A model generated the notes under the pieces. It saw only the letters and a list, made by a program, of their open reading frames with translations, ran no database searches and was not told where the DNA came from. A stretch of 55,000 bases of DNA from Mesostigma viride. Its lineage: Eukaryota > Streptophyta > Mesostigmatophyceae > Mesostigmatales > Mesostigmataceae. The stretch's first letter is position 1, and every line of letters starts with the position of its first letter. Below, one piece after another: positions 8,123 through 18,003 of the stretch. The stretch spans positions 667,744 to 722,743 of the forward strand of contig RPFO01000002.1 of assembly GCA_009746045.1 (NCBI GenBank), in the 5' to 3' direction. The translations under genes were made by a program, and so were the position numbers.

Positions 8123-10736
8123 GTTTCTAAAGCAGTCGGCGATCAGATCGAAGTTGTCAGGCAGCTCGGGAACGCCATGAACGCCGAGGACACAGCCCAA
8201 GCCAAGGCAACGTGGGGCTCAGCGCTGGGGGATGTGCACCGGGCCTACCAGGCATATGGACCCGTCAAGAGAGGGAAGGGCGTGTCTATCCCAACTCCTC
8301 TGTACGGCAAGATCTGGGCGATTGTGAAGCCCTTTTGGCAGAAAGGAGAGCAAGCCAAGGCCGAAGGGGACGGCGCAGGCGACAAGGCAGGGGGGGCTGA
8401 AGAGACGGACAAGTGGGGGCCGGACCAGAAGAACTTCATGCAGCGCTGGCTGTTCTGGTGTGAGGACCCTTTGAAGCCCGCTGTCGACGGCAAGCCGGCG
8501 ATCGCAGAGGATATCGCGGCTCGGCAAGACTTCCTTGACGCGCGCCCTAAAGACAAGGCGCACGAACTGTCCATTTTCACCGCGCATCGGGAACTTGCGA
8601 GTTTCCAGTATTTCGACAGCCTGATCCAAGCGCCGATCATGTCCTGTGAGGCCCCTCCCAGCAACCTGATAAAAATAATGGAAGTCGCCAAGAATTTGAA
8701 AGAGGCGGCGTGCAATTCGCCCACATCAAGTTCCTGGAGAACCCCGCCCTGATTGGCTCCTGCAGACAACTAAACGGGACTTTCGACCCCGTATGGTGAG
8801 GGAGCACGTGTTTGGCGTGAAGCTGAAGGCCACCGACCTCGAGGTGGAGGCCACGGAGTTCGACAAGTTCATCGCCGAGTGCCGCCTGACCAGAGACTTT
8901 TGGCGGGTGGTCGTCACGGCCACGAGGGCGATCATTCTCACGCTGAGGGACCTTCCGCCGGCTAAAAGGAAAGTGGTCGACCAGAAGGACTGGAAGTTCC
9001 CGAGAGGGCTGCTCGCTTCCCACCCCCGTCATTTGTATGACGATTTGGGTGTGAAGACCAAACATCTGCTGGGTGTGCCAGTGGAGGCGGCGGAGGAGGA
9101 GGAGGTTGAGGAGGAGGAGGAGGGCAAGGGGACTACCAAGGCCAAGAAGGGGTGGCGGGACAGGTTGGAAGCCTACAGCGATTGGAAGGGGGTGAGGATG
9201 GGATCCGACTGGATCGCATACAGGACATGACATGGATGGAAAACGAAAAAGAAAGGATCTGGTGGTGACGAAGGTGGTGGACGAGTTGTGCACGGGGTCT
9301 GACAAAATTCCTCGGTCGCTGAAGGACCAGGCGTTTGCTGTGCTGGACCTGGCAGCTGACAGCAACGAGAAGTGGAGGAACCTGCGCGAGTGGGACGCAG
9401 ACTGCATTCCGGAGGAGAGCCACATTCCCAAACCCTCCTCGCATTTGAGCCCGGTCGTGTGGGGTGTGGTTGACAAGATGACCTACGCCCTTTTTAGGGG
9501 ACCCTGCAGAGTTCTGCTGGTGTTCGGGGAGCCCGCCCATATCCGCCGGTGGAAGCGCCTGGTCCGCCTTATCAAATATTGGCTTGCTGAAGATGGGTGG
9601 ACAGGCCTCGCCTACTTTTCCGACGACGATTCTTCGTCTGATGAGGATGATGATTCGGAGAAGGGGGAAGAGGGGGAGGAGGATCATGCTGATGGGCACC
9701 CGCCCGGGGAGGAGGGGGACGAGGCGGAGGGGGAGAAAGGGGATGGCGAGGAGGAGAAAGGGGATGGCCAGGAGGAGAGGGACGGGGGAGGAGATGGAAG
9801 GGGAGGGAAAAAGCGCAGTCGGGATGCTGGAGGCTCGCGGGAGGAGACAATGGGGGGGATGAAGACACAAGGGGTGGAGGTAAGCGCCAGCGTGCTGGTG
9901 AAGGAGACTCGAGGCCTGTCGTTGGAAACGCCGGCGGGCGTATCTGTGATGAGGAGGGGGATCGCCAGCGGGAGGGAGGCTCGCGGCCTGTTACTGGAAA
10001 CGCCGGCGGGCGTATCTGTGATGAGGAGGGGGATCGCCAGCAGGAAGGAGGCTCGCGGCCTGTTACTGGAAACGCCGGCGGGCGTATCTGTGATGAGGAG
10101 GGGGATCGCCAGCAGGAAGGAGGCTCGCGGCCTGTTACTGGTAACGCCGGCGGGCGTATCTGTGATGAGGATGGGGATCGCCAGCAGGAAGCAGGCTCGC
10201 GGCCTGTTACTGGTAGCGCCGGCGGGCGTTCCCGATTTACGGGAGGCGGTCGTGTCCGACAGATGGGAATGAGGCCTCGTCAGGATTCATGGGGACCCCC
10301 GGTTGAGGGGACCCCCGCCCTCGCCTCGGTTTCTTTGGGTCTGGATGACGATCCCGTACCGTCGTCAGGAAGGACGGTTGTGATGACTTTGCCCCCCCGC
10401 CCGACGGGGATGGAGCAATGCCCGGACACGATACTGCTGAATGAGGATGACGATCCGGACCCGTCGGCTGACACGGATTTTGTTGCGAGCACCCCACTGC
10501 AAAAGAGGTTTTTGGAGGCTCGTAACGTGGAGGGTCCGCGGACAGTCGCAGGTGGAGGGCCGGCGTTTGCCGGATTGATGCGCCCGACTGAGGTGGTCGA
10601 TGTTGAGGCGCCGCCAGGGACATCGGCCGGATACTATACCGAATTGACCGCGGGTTTGGGTGACACCATGCGTCCACGAAGGATGCCCTTCCACGCTCCA
10701 ACGGTACATTCGGCCGGTAAATTTCATTTTCAATAA
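8123..10736 (+). CDS. long 3' exon of the large unknown gene
   Basis: First open frame VSKAVGDQIEVVRQLGNAMN to about 8710 (including FFWCEDPLKPAVDG-like and FTAHRELASFQYFDSLIQAP segments), then MVREHVFGVKLKATDLEVEA to 9225, then MDGKRKRKDLVVTKVVDELC to about 9855. An acidic tract FSDDDSSSDEDDDSEKGEEG is followed by a basic GGKKRSRD patch. After the G7 run at 9851-9857 the coherent frame becomes DEDTRGGGKRQRAGEGDSRP, enters the 24-aa repeats and ends VHSAGKFHFQ. Alternating acidic and basic tracts suggest a nuclear or nucleic-acid-binding protein (inference only). Confidence 0.5.
9890..10240 (+). repeat. coding 72-bp tandem repeat holding reverse dyad elements
   Basis: Five copies (last one partial), exactly 72 bp apart (motif starts 9925, 9997, 10069, 10141, 10213), so the frame is kept. 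In the frame that joins the downstream ORF, the 24-aa unit reads GDRQQEGGSRPVTGNAGGRI plus CDEE. Each unit contains GAAACGCCGGCGGGCGTATC or a close variant, the reverse complement of the dyad element; copies 4 and 5 begin GTAACG and GTAGCG. Confidence 0.9.
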
Positions 10737-10737
10737 A
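10732..10737 (+). terminator. AATAAA polyadenylation signal overlapping the stop
   Basis: The sequence TTTCAATAAACG places the TAA stop inside an AATAAA hexamer, followed by an AT-rich stretch (TTTAATAAGG...TTAATATATTTC). This marks a probable 3' end for the long gene before the next ORF. Confidence 0.4.
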
Positions 10738-10827
10738 CGAGTTTAATAAGGACCTTAATATATTTCTACAAGTTTTTTTGCATCAGTCCATGGCTTCATT
10801 GATTTCTCACACGACCCTTCCGTATTC

Positions 10828-11583
10828 ATGTTAATTGGCATGTGCTTACGTGCAGGGAAAGGCGAAGAAGAGACTCCAGTTCGGTTTCCCCGTGGATCCG
10901 CGTCTGGGACTGTGTCCGGAGAGGCCGGCCGTGTTGTTGGCCAGGCCGCGGTCGGCGAACCAGTTGCACAACCGGGGGCGGGAGGGGCCTCCCTCCCACC
11001 CAACGCACCCCACGCACCAGCCTTACCGTGCGGTCAGCCAGAAAAAACGTACGAAGAGTTGATGGCAGAGGCGGCGGCTGCGCAGGGGCAGAAGGCAAAA
11101 CGTCGGGGAGGGGGCAGGCGAGGGGCGGGGCAGGAGACGGAGGGTGCCGACGAACCTTCACAGCCGCAGAAGGGTGGTGGTCAGGGCAGAGATGGTGGGG
11201 GGCTGCCAGTTGCGGAAAAGGGGGCGGATTGCACAGCGGTCGACCCAATCAGGGACGTTGAGCCAGACGTCCGGATGCGCTTTATGGATGGCGCGAAACT
11301 GGGTCGCGGAGGTTGGACTTCGAAATGGGTAGAGGACATGTGGCTAAACTGGCAGCACAAGTACCCCAACAAGGAAGATTTTCTGCTCTTTGGCACCCTC
11401 CTGGGCCGCGAGAAGGAGAAGGTGGTGATCAGATGGTTTGATGAAGGGTACGAACTCGGTCGGAGTGATGAGAGCGAGAGAAGGTTTCGTTTCCCCCTGA
11501 AGTTCGCCAGCGAACATGTTACTCTCCTGAAGGAAGGCGCCAGCTGGGACAACATTCCTTCACATCGACCTGGCAAGCGATGA
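10828..11583 (+). CDS. unknown 251-aa protein
   Basis: Intact ORF from ATG 10828 (MLIGMCLRAGKGEEETPV) to a TGA at 11581. An alternative reading is an exon beginning after CTTACGTGCAG at 10855. The first half is low-complexity (Gly, Ala, Gln, Arg-rich, with AEAAAAQGQKAKRRGGG). The second half looks folded: VRMRFMDGAKLGRGGWTSKW, EDMWLNWQHKYPNKEDFLLF, GREKEKVVIRWFDEGYELGR, RFRFPLKFASEHVTLLKEGA. No family is recognised. Base composition and basic low-complexity style match the upstream gene, so it may be its 3' partner. Confidence 0.5.
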   Translation: MLIGMCLRAGKGEEETPVRFPRGSASGTVSGEAGRVVGQAAVGEPVAQPGAGGASLPPNAPHAPALPCGQPEKTYEELMAEAAAAQGQKAKRRGGGRRGAGQETEGADEPSQPQKGGGQGRDGGGLPVAEKGADCTAVDPIRDVEPDVRMRFMDGAKLGRGGWTSKWVEDMWLNWQHKYPNKEDFLLFGTLLGREKEKVVIRWFDEGYELGRSDESERRFRFPLKFASEHVTLLKEGASWDNIPSHRPGKR

Positions 11584-11865
11584 TGGGCAAGGACTTTGCA
11601 CGAAGTCGCGTTTTGCACGTTTGCCCACCGCAACATGGAGAAATGCAGATGTACATAGTAGTTCGATCAGTGACCGTGACTTCTGGAAGTGGCAGTTTAG
11701 TAGCTGGGTTGACGTGTCCAATGTATATATTTTAAAAATATAATTACTTACAGCAGAGTAAAATCACTCAAACCAAAGCAAACGCCCAGCTATAAACCTA
11801 TATACAGAGCCATGTCAAAGCTCTATACTACGATAAGACCAATGGAAACGCCTAACGGGAGGAAC
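11584..11865. other. spacer, no gene seen
   Basis: AT-richer sequence with TATATATTTTAAAAATATAATTAC near 11730. No ORF, RNA gene or repeat that I can name. The last part is presumably the 3' flank of the LINE-type remnant on the minus strand. Confidence 0.5.
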
Positions 11866-12360
11866 CTAATAGCCCTGCTGCACCGCAAAATCAGCCCGCG
11901 TACGGCGGAGCATGATGTCAGCCATGGCCCGAGTCAGCGCCACCGACAAGCGCTGACGCCAATATGACGTCCAGGTCCGCGCCGACCATGGGGCCCGCTG
12001 GCCCTCCAGGTCCAGCCGGTCCTCCCGGAGCCGGCAACACTCCTTGAAGAAGGCGGAGGTCAGGGGCCCCATGGCCCCAAACTCCTCCAGGACAAAGGGC
12101 ACCACACGATGGTGCCCGACGTCGCCGTAGGCCAGGAGCTTGGCCCGCTCCGCCCGGTCCGCCGTGTAACCTGCCGTGAGGGAGGCCCCAGCCACGTGGC
12201 TAAGAGCCAAGGGCCGCGCCACCGAAACGTCAATAAGCAGATGCCGGCCACCCCCCTCAAAGTCCAGCACCACGATGTCAGGCCGGTGGTTGGGGGAATA
12301 GAAGGCAGGCCAATGTATATATGGTGCGGCGCGTCCAAGGGGGTCCACGCTGATTGAGCA
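11866..12360 (-). mobile_element. LINE C-terminal remnant with restriction-like endonuclease motif
   Basis: A minus-strand frame ends at TAG (11866-11868). The protein contains YSPNHRPDIVVLDFEGGGRH then LLIDVSVARPLALSHVAG and AEYTADRAERAKLLAYGD-like text. A PD followed about 17 residues later by a hydrophobic stretch and ID is the layout of the PD-(D/E)xK restriction-like nuclease found at the C-terminus of R2-type and dual-endonuclease (Dualen/RandI) LINEs. The coherent protein begins abruptly near 12360, so it is 5'-truncated. Neighbouring LINEs in this window belong to other families and lack this domain. Assignment is by motif only. Confidence 0.5.
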
Positions 12361-12809
12361 CTTGCATGTGTTCTTTAAACATATTCGGACATGTATGAAA
12401 TGAATAAATTGTTTGGACGATTGCAAATTGATTGATTGAAGAATGAGATACCATTATTAATTGAAAAATGTAAAACCTTATTGCGAATTTGTACTTCAAA
12501 CTTTCACATGCATGCCCCAAATTGTGCATTTGTGCAGGTTTAGCTTATGAGAAGTAGCATTTATCTACAAATATTGAGAAATTTAGGGGCACTTGGGGTT
12601 GTTGGCCATGTTGATTCATGATAAAATGGACTTTTTATGCTGTAAAATCATATTCCACTAGTCCAAAACGCTGCTTTCATGACGTCAAAAGTACCAGCAA
12701 TGGCCCTAGGTTGGAGCAGTAGATGTTGGGGACGCCCTGCATTCCAGATACTAGTTAAGTGAGACTAGCGCATTTTTTTGTTGTATTCACCTTTGCCCGG
12801 ACTTTCAGA
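12361..12809. other. intergenic, no gene seen
   Basis: AT-rich sequence with no convincing ORF or structured repeat. It separates the endonuclease remnant from the left arm of the foldback element. Confidence 0.5.
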
Positions 12810-12830
12810 CTTTTTTTTTGCAAACTTATA

Positions 12831-13690
12831 GCCCGAGGCGGGGCCCGAGATTAATTAAGAGGTACCTTGAAATTAAATAAGCTAGAGACATGCCTCTATC
12901 CAGATATATTTTTGGACGCGAGTTTCGATTGGCGTTAACTTGTAGTATTGGATGACAAGTCGACAACATGTAAGCCGTTTGATTCATTTCGACTTTTACA
13001 TTTTCACGTGAGTTGTCAAAAAGGGCTCATTTATATACCCGACTTCTCCGTTAAATCTCATCAACCGGGTTTCGAAACAAACCACGAACGCCGTAGATGC
13101 AGATCCAACGGAGTAAACAATGTACGTCACGACCGACGCGGCGCCAAATAGGTAGTCGCCTAGGTTCCTAGCTTTTCTGCGAGCCATTTTCGTGCCGCGT
13201 CGTGTACCCGTGAGATGTACCCGTGAGATGTACCCATGAGATGCAAAATCCGCTTGCCAGACCGGGATTCCGGGAACTCCGTCCAATACCGTCGTGCAGT
13301 ACCACCAATGCACTACCAATCTATCAATCGTACAATACTACGACTTAACGCCAACAGAAACTCGCCTCCAAAACTATATATTCATAGATTAAATTAAATT
13401 AAATTAAATTATAACATGCCTCCGTGGGGAGGTCATGTAGCACATATTCCATGATGGATGGGGTGGAGGAAGCCGCGTGATCGAACTATACTAACTCGAA
13501 GCTATCTAGAAAATCCTAACTACACTACTCATCAAAACGCCTCCTCCGCTTGGGGGGAGGTGGCTTGCCCACAGGGTCGGGTTCATAGATGCACGCCTCT
13601 TATTTAATTTCAAGGTACCTCTTATTTAAAATCTCAGCCCCCGCAGGCCGCAGACTTGTCTTCTCCCGGTCAGGGCTAAGTTTTGCAAAA
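12831..13690. mobile_element. foldback repeat interrupted by a LINE insertion
   Basis: The left arm (about 12831-12970) reads GAGATTAATTAAGAGGTACC, TTGAAATTAAATAAG, then GAGTTTCGATTGGCGTTAAC and TTGTAGTATTG. The right arm carries the same blocks inverted: AATACTACGACTTAACGCCA and GAAACTCGCC near 13335-13365, then CTTATTTAATTTCAAGGTAC and CTCTTATTTAAAATCTC near 13598-13640. The right arm is split by the LINE fragment at 13390-13581. A single arm recurs at 39255-39375. No transposase ORF is visible, so this is a non-autonomous foldback or MITE-like element. Confidence 0.7.
13390..13581 (-). mobile_element. 5'-truncated LINE (family II) with 9-bp target duplication
   Basis: A 192-bp 3' fragment in minus orientation. 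Its 3' tail is the tandem AATTT array at the left edge (13390-13412), followed by the family motif ATAACATGCCTCCGTGG and GGATGGATGGGG-like repeats. The flanks are identical 9-mers, TTCATAGAT at 13381-13389 and 13582-13590, a typical target-primed integration signature. Confidence 0.85.
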
Positions 13691-14328
13691 AACCTAAGTC
13701 CTAAGTCGAAACCATTTTTTCCTCCTGTTAAGTGAGACAGCGAACTATAACTTTTCAAATTTACTAACCTTGCATTTCAATAAGTTTTTGCAACGCATTT
13801 TCTATTCAGCACTAGTTTTTAGACATTATAATGTTACTTGGCGGCACGAAACTACTGGCTGCATGAAGGGTGGCTAGGACAGAGTACGCACCCTGACTCA
13901 AAGAAAATCCTTCTGCCAGATAACTGCTCAGACCTATGGGTCCAGACAGTTTTCCTTATTCTACAAGCCAGAAGTCTGTACATCGGCCAGAAAGCGCAGC
14001 ATGTCTGCGCGGCACCAATATATATAAAACAAGGAATGTTGCCCGAAACCAAAGGGAAAATTACACATGCTGGAATCTATGCAGCATGCAAACACATACT
14101 GAGCTGTGACCAAAAATCCACACAAACAACGCCTGCCTATGTCAATGAGACTATGTGACTATGTGACAAATATGGAAAGGCAAGGGAAAAAAACAAAAAC
14201 TCGGCAGCGACACTGTCAGCTGCAAAAATAGCCTTCAAGTCATCGCATCCTGGGTAGCAGGCACTATACACTGCCAATCAGTCTTGGTTGTTTCTTTTGA
14301 TTATTCTGGCAACGGTAGCCTGGTCCGG
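13691..14328. other. intergenic, no gene seen
   Basis: No convincing gene. A 106-codon plus frame (13838-14158) has no protein-like features and lies where the 3' UTR of the minus-strand gene ending at 14329 would fall. Confidence 0.4.
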
Positions 14329-17300
14329 TCATCCCGTGCGCTGACGCTTGTCAGCATGTCCATGGGCAGCATCTGCAGGGGGGTCCAAAGGAAGCACAGC
14401 GTCCAGCGTCCAGCAAGCCAGCAAGAGCAGGAGACTCTGTAAACTAGCATAAGGGCCATCACTGGCCATTCCAGTGGCGCAGAACCTAGACTGCCTCACG
14501 CAGATGCGCATCTTGTCTCAGCGATGGAAACAAGAGCTCTATGGATAACAAGTAAGAAGACGAAAAACAGAACCAATGTCAAACGCAAGGTTAAAAATCA
14601 AGCACCTCCCCTTCTCCTCTTCTCCCTTCACCCCCCCCCCCCCCCACACACATCTCAAAAGTTTCAGAAAAAACGCAGGCCACTTGGCCAAGTGACAAGG
14701 ACAAGGCACCCACCTTGGTCGGGTCTATCCCGCTCCCCCGCCTCCCTTGCATTGCTTGCTGCCACGTCACCGGACCCGGATGCCACGGTCGCACCACCTG
14801 GAGCCACCATGTACGTGCCAAGGTCGACCCCACCCCCCTGAGCGCCCTGCGCAGTACTGGTGCCCGCGCCGGAGCCACGGTCCGAACCAGCGCGGCCGAG
14901 GGCAGCATTACTCGCCCCGCCCATGGGCGTGACAGCAGTTAGTATATCACCACCAGGAGCGGCGGTGGAGGCATCAGCCTCCGCATCTCCTCCCCGGGGA
15001 GACAACTCATGCTCATTACTCAAAGTGCCACTGGCATCCCTGTCCTGACGGACCGCCACGCGTGCCACTCCTGGCAAACCTGGCCCCACCCCTGGACAGG
15101 GACCGCCAGGACCGCCACCCGCGACCGCTTCACTGGGGACCTCGGGCACGTCCATGATGGCATCCCCCCGCGGCCCAGCACTCGCACCGCCTGCTGCCAC
15201 CTCTCCCGCCGGCACAGCACCCACGAGGCCCACAGAGATCGTGGGGGTCCCGTCCGCCTGGCCCGCGCCGCCGTCATTCTCACGACCCACCGGAGTGGCA
15301 CCCCCGACCCCCGGCGGAGAGGAAGACAACCCCTCCCCCCCCGCGTGAGAGGAGGACCCCTCCCCCCCCGCATGCTCGTTCCCGCCCCCGGTCCCCCGCG
15401 CCAGGTCTGCCATGAGGGCATCCAGGAACGCCCCCACCATCGTCCTGCCTCCCGCCCCGTCGCCCCCGCCTGTCTCACCTTCCGCCGCCCCCACCCCCGT
15501 GACGTCCCTTGTCGAGGAATTTCCACCAGATACCCCCCCTGCTCCATCCCCCATCCCGCCGCCCACGCCCGCCGTCCACCGCCCGAGGTCATACCTTCGC
15601 GTGGACGCGCGGCCCCCCTCCTGCGGGCCCCCCGTATCCCCCCCCCCAAGATCCACCCCGTCGGCGTCCAACACCAACACCCCCCTGTCGAGCCCGACCA
15701 GGCTCCCTATCCCGGCCACCGCACGCCTCACCCGCGAGACCGCCGACACGATGCCCTCCAGCTGGAACCCGACGTCCGCCGCCGACGCCCGCGCGCCCGC
15801 CCAGCCGGTGCCCGATCCCCCCACGCCCCCCAACGACCCCGGTGAGGCCCCTCCCGACGCGCCCACGCCGTCGGCGCCGGCCGGCCGGTGGTCCAGGAGC
15901 GACGCCCCTCCGCCCGACCAGGGTCGCCAGAACGAGAGGCTGCCTGGGAGCAGTGACAGGGCGTCGCCCGACGAGGCCCCTGGCCCGCCCGCCCGGCCCG
16001 CGGCATCGCTGGGTGCGGCAGGCGTGGCCGCAGCGTTATTGCTGCCACCCGTGCGGCGCGGGGGGAGCGGCATCTCGTACATGCTCTGCAGCGGACGGGG
16101 CAGCCATGGGAGGGATACGCGGCCCGCTCCTCCCGGCGTGGCATTGGGAGGATCGCTACTGGCGACCCGGGGCCCCGCAGACGCCCCATCCCTGACCCTG
16201 CGCAGCAAATCGAACGCGCCTCCGCGGTCCAGCAGCCGCGACTCGTCCCTCGCCGGCACCCACCGCAGCCCCCCCCGGGTGACCATGCTCGTCCCATTGT
16301 CGACGCGGTTGTTGCCGCCCCCTCGTCCGGGGGCGCCGCCGATGTCCAGTGCACGGGAGTACTCGAGCGTGCGAGTGCGGAGGTTGAGGCCGGACTCCCA
16401 GGGAGGCGTGCGGCCGCCCCGAGGGTAGTAGGGTGGGATGATGCCAAAGGAGGGCCCGCGGGGGGGTAGGTCGAGGGAGGTCAGGCCCGCGCCTCTTGTG
16501 GCCTCGTCACTGCGGGGACCACCGGAGGGCCGGGTTAATAGTAGGTCGTCAGCGAGCGGCCCGTCCAGGTCGTCCTCGGAGAGCGTCTCTGGATCTGAGT
16601 CGGTGATGAGGATGGGGTGCTGTGGGATGGCTCCTGTCGAGGAGGGGAAGGGAGGGGGAGGGAAGGAAAGGGGGAATCGGGGAGAGAAGGGGGAAGGGGG
16701 GGGGAAGGGGGGAGAGGGAGAGCGTTGGGGGTTGGGTTGGGAAAAGGAGGGGACAAAGGATGGCAGGGAACACAAGGCGTGTGCAACAAGGTCAAAAAGG
16801 CTATAGTGAGGTGCAAGGTGAGATGCCGGGAGTCAGGACGGGAGGAGGCGAGGCGAGCGAGCACGGACATACACGGTTACCAACCTTCTGACGGTAGCCA
16901 GGCAACCTGGTGGAGGGTCACGTCAGCATGCTAACGCGATGTACGCAGCGCGGTGGGACCGCAAAGCCCATGAACAACTCCTCTAAGCTAACAAGCACAT
17001 TGTCACGGCGCCAAACAAGGTGTCAAGTGTAAACCACAAGGTATGGAGTACCGGGGGCGTTCGAGGTGGCACGGGGAAGCACCACAGGTCGCGGCAATGT
17101 GCTGGGCTACTCCACGGCATTCATGTCAGGCGCGCAGACGAAATACACGCAGCCGGGGAGACTGACTATGGAAGATGTTGCCAAATGCGGTGCACGTAAA
17201 CACGTAGGCGCAAGAATTACTCATGGAACACCAGGGCTGAACCAGAGCCCTGGTGAAGGCTCGTGGACACTACCTGCCTGCAGGATGCCTCACTCACCAT

Positions 17301-18003
17301 GCTCCGCGATGTACTCGGCGTAGCCGGGCGTGCGTGTGGCCGACATGTTGGGGCCGATGCAGCGCAACGGCTCTGGGGGGACTCCCCCGCCGCTTGCACT
17401 GGCATCCGCCTCACGCTGACGGCGACGCAGGATTGGGGGCAGCCCAACCGTCCAGCTCGGGAGCTGGGTCCCCTGGGAGGAGCCGCCAGCACCGCCCGCA
17501 GCTGTCTGCGTGGGGACGTCGTTGGCGTGGCCGGGGTCGAACCGTGTCATGCGGACGGGCAAATCGGTTCTCACGCTGCGACTCGCGGGCCGGCTGGGGA
17601 GCTCGGCGGGGCCTAGCCCTCCTAAACTCCAATCATCCAATCCAGAGCGGAATAGGTCGTCGTCGTCGTGGGAGGCGGTCCGGGGTCTCACGTTTCTGGT
17701 GAAATTCTCACGAGACGATGGCCCTGCCGCGGCCACATGGCTGGTGATGGGTCGCCCGACATTCATACGCACATTCAGGTCAAATGCTGACTCACGTTGC
17801 TGCAAAGACCTCCTTGGCCTAGGAGGGAGCGCTGCCGAGGGACCCAATTCATCTTCAACGCGGAGATCATCGTCATCGCTGCCGCCATCTAGGTCGCCCA
17901 GAAGGGGCACGTCTTCGCCTTCGTCATCTGACGACATCAGCACAGACGATATAAAGCGTCTATGCGGCGGTACCGACGCATAAATCGCAGCAGCTGATGG
18001 CAT
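14329..18003 (-). CDS. three-exon gene, 889-aa disordered Gly/Ala/Ser/Pro-rich protein
   Basis: Exons on the minus strand: 18003-17298, 16633-14714 and 14372-14329. Donors are G|GTGAGT and G|GTGGGT, acceptors CTCGACAG and CCCCTGCAG. Both introns are phase 1 and the sum is 890 codons including TGA, which supports the model. The second exon begins after a pyrimidine tract of about 100 nt (16640-16740). The N-terminus is acidic (MSSDDEGEDVPLLGDLDGG, SHDDDDLFRSGLDDWS) and exon 2 starts ILITDSDPETLSEDDLDG. The rest is mostly Gly/Ala/Ser/Pro-rich with no recognised domain, and the C-terminus is HADKRQRTG, a possible nuclear signal. The very GC-rich exon 2 also leaves long open frames on the opposite strand; I regard those as shadows because only this strand splices consistently. 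Confidence 0.7.
17229..17253. other. perfect 9-bp inverted repeat in intron 1
   Basis: ACCAGGGCT, a 7-base spacer, then AGCCCTGGT. It lies in the first intron of the 889-aa gene, about 45 bases past the donor on the minus strand. A structural role is possible but not shown. Confidence 0.4.

Larger units (their letters stand above)
4437..10736 (+). pseudogene. large unknown multi-exon gene with frame breaks
   Basis: Exons by GT-AG sites: 4437-5091, 5212-5268, 5396-5476, 5601-6105, 6685-7867 and 8123-10736. The junctions I can test are all phase 0 and join natural-looking protein (SNLEGGGSIF|GRQEDVGARE; STAEGGR|EAGRQGG; WWQIREEK|VSKAVGDQ). The product would be nearly 1,900 residues: a Gly/Pro/Arg-rich N-terminus, Lys-rich middle, charged helical regions, a Glu/Asp-rich tract (about 9640-9780) and a 24-aa repeat. 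Frame changes are needed near 4565, 5700, 7125, 7310, 7440, 7805, 8710-8760, 9230 and 9855; several lie at G or A runs. The end TTTCAATAAACG holds both the stop and AATAAA. No domain is recognised. It may be a decaying gene, or a real gene with local indel errors. It may also be several genes. Confidence 0.5.

Noticed and set aside
1316-11583. Giant-virus insertion as the source of the left locus
   Set aside because: Dense small ORFs with hairpin-like spacers are suggestive, but no viral hallmark gene is visible and the locus has several canonical spliceosomal introns.
15009-16428. Long plus-strand open frames of 278 and 338 codons
   Set aside because: They lie opposite exon 2 of the 889-aa gene. 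Very high GC removes stops on both strands, and only the minus strand gives consistent splice phases.
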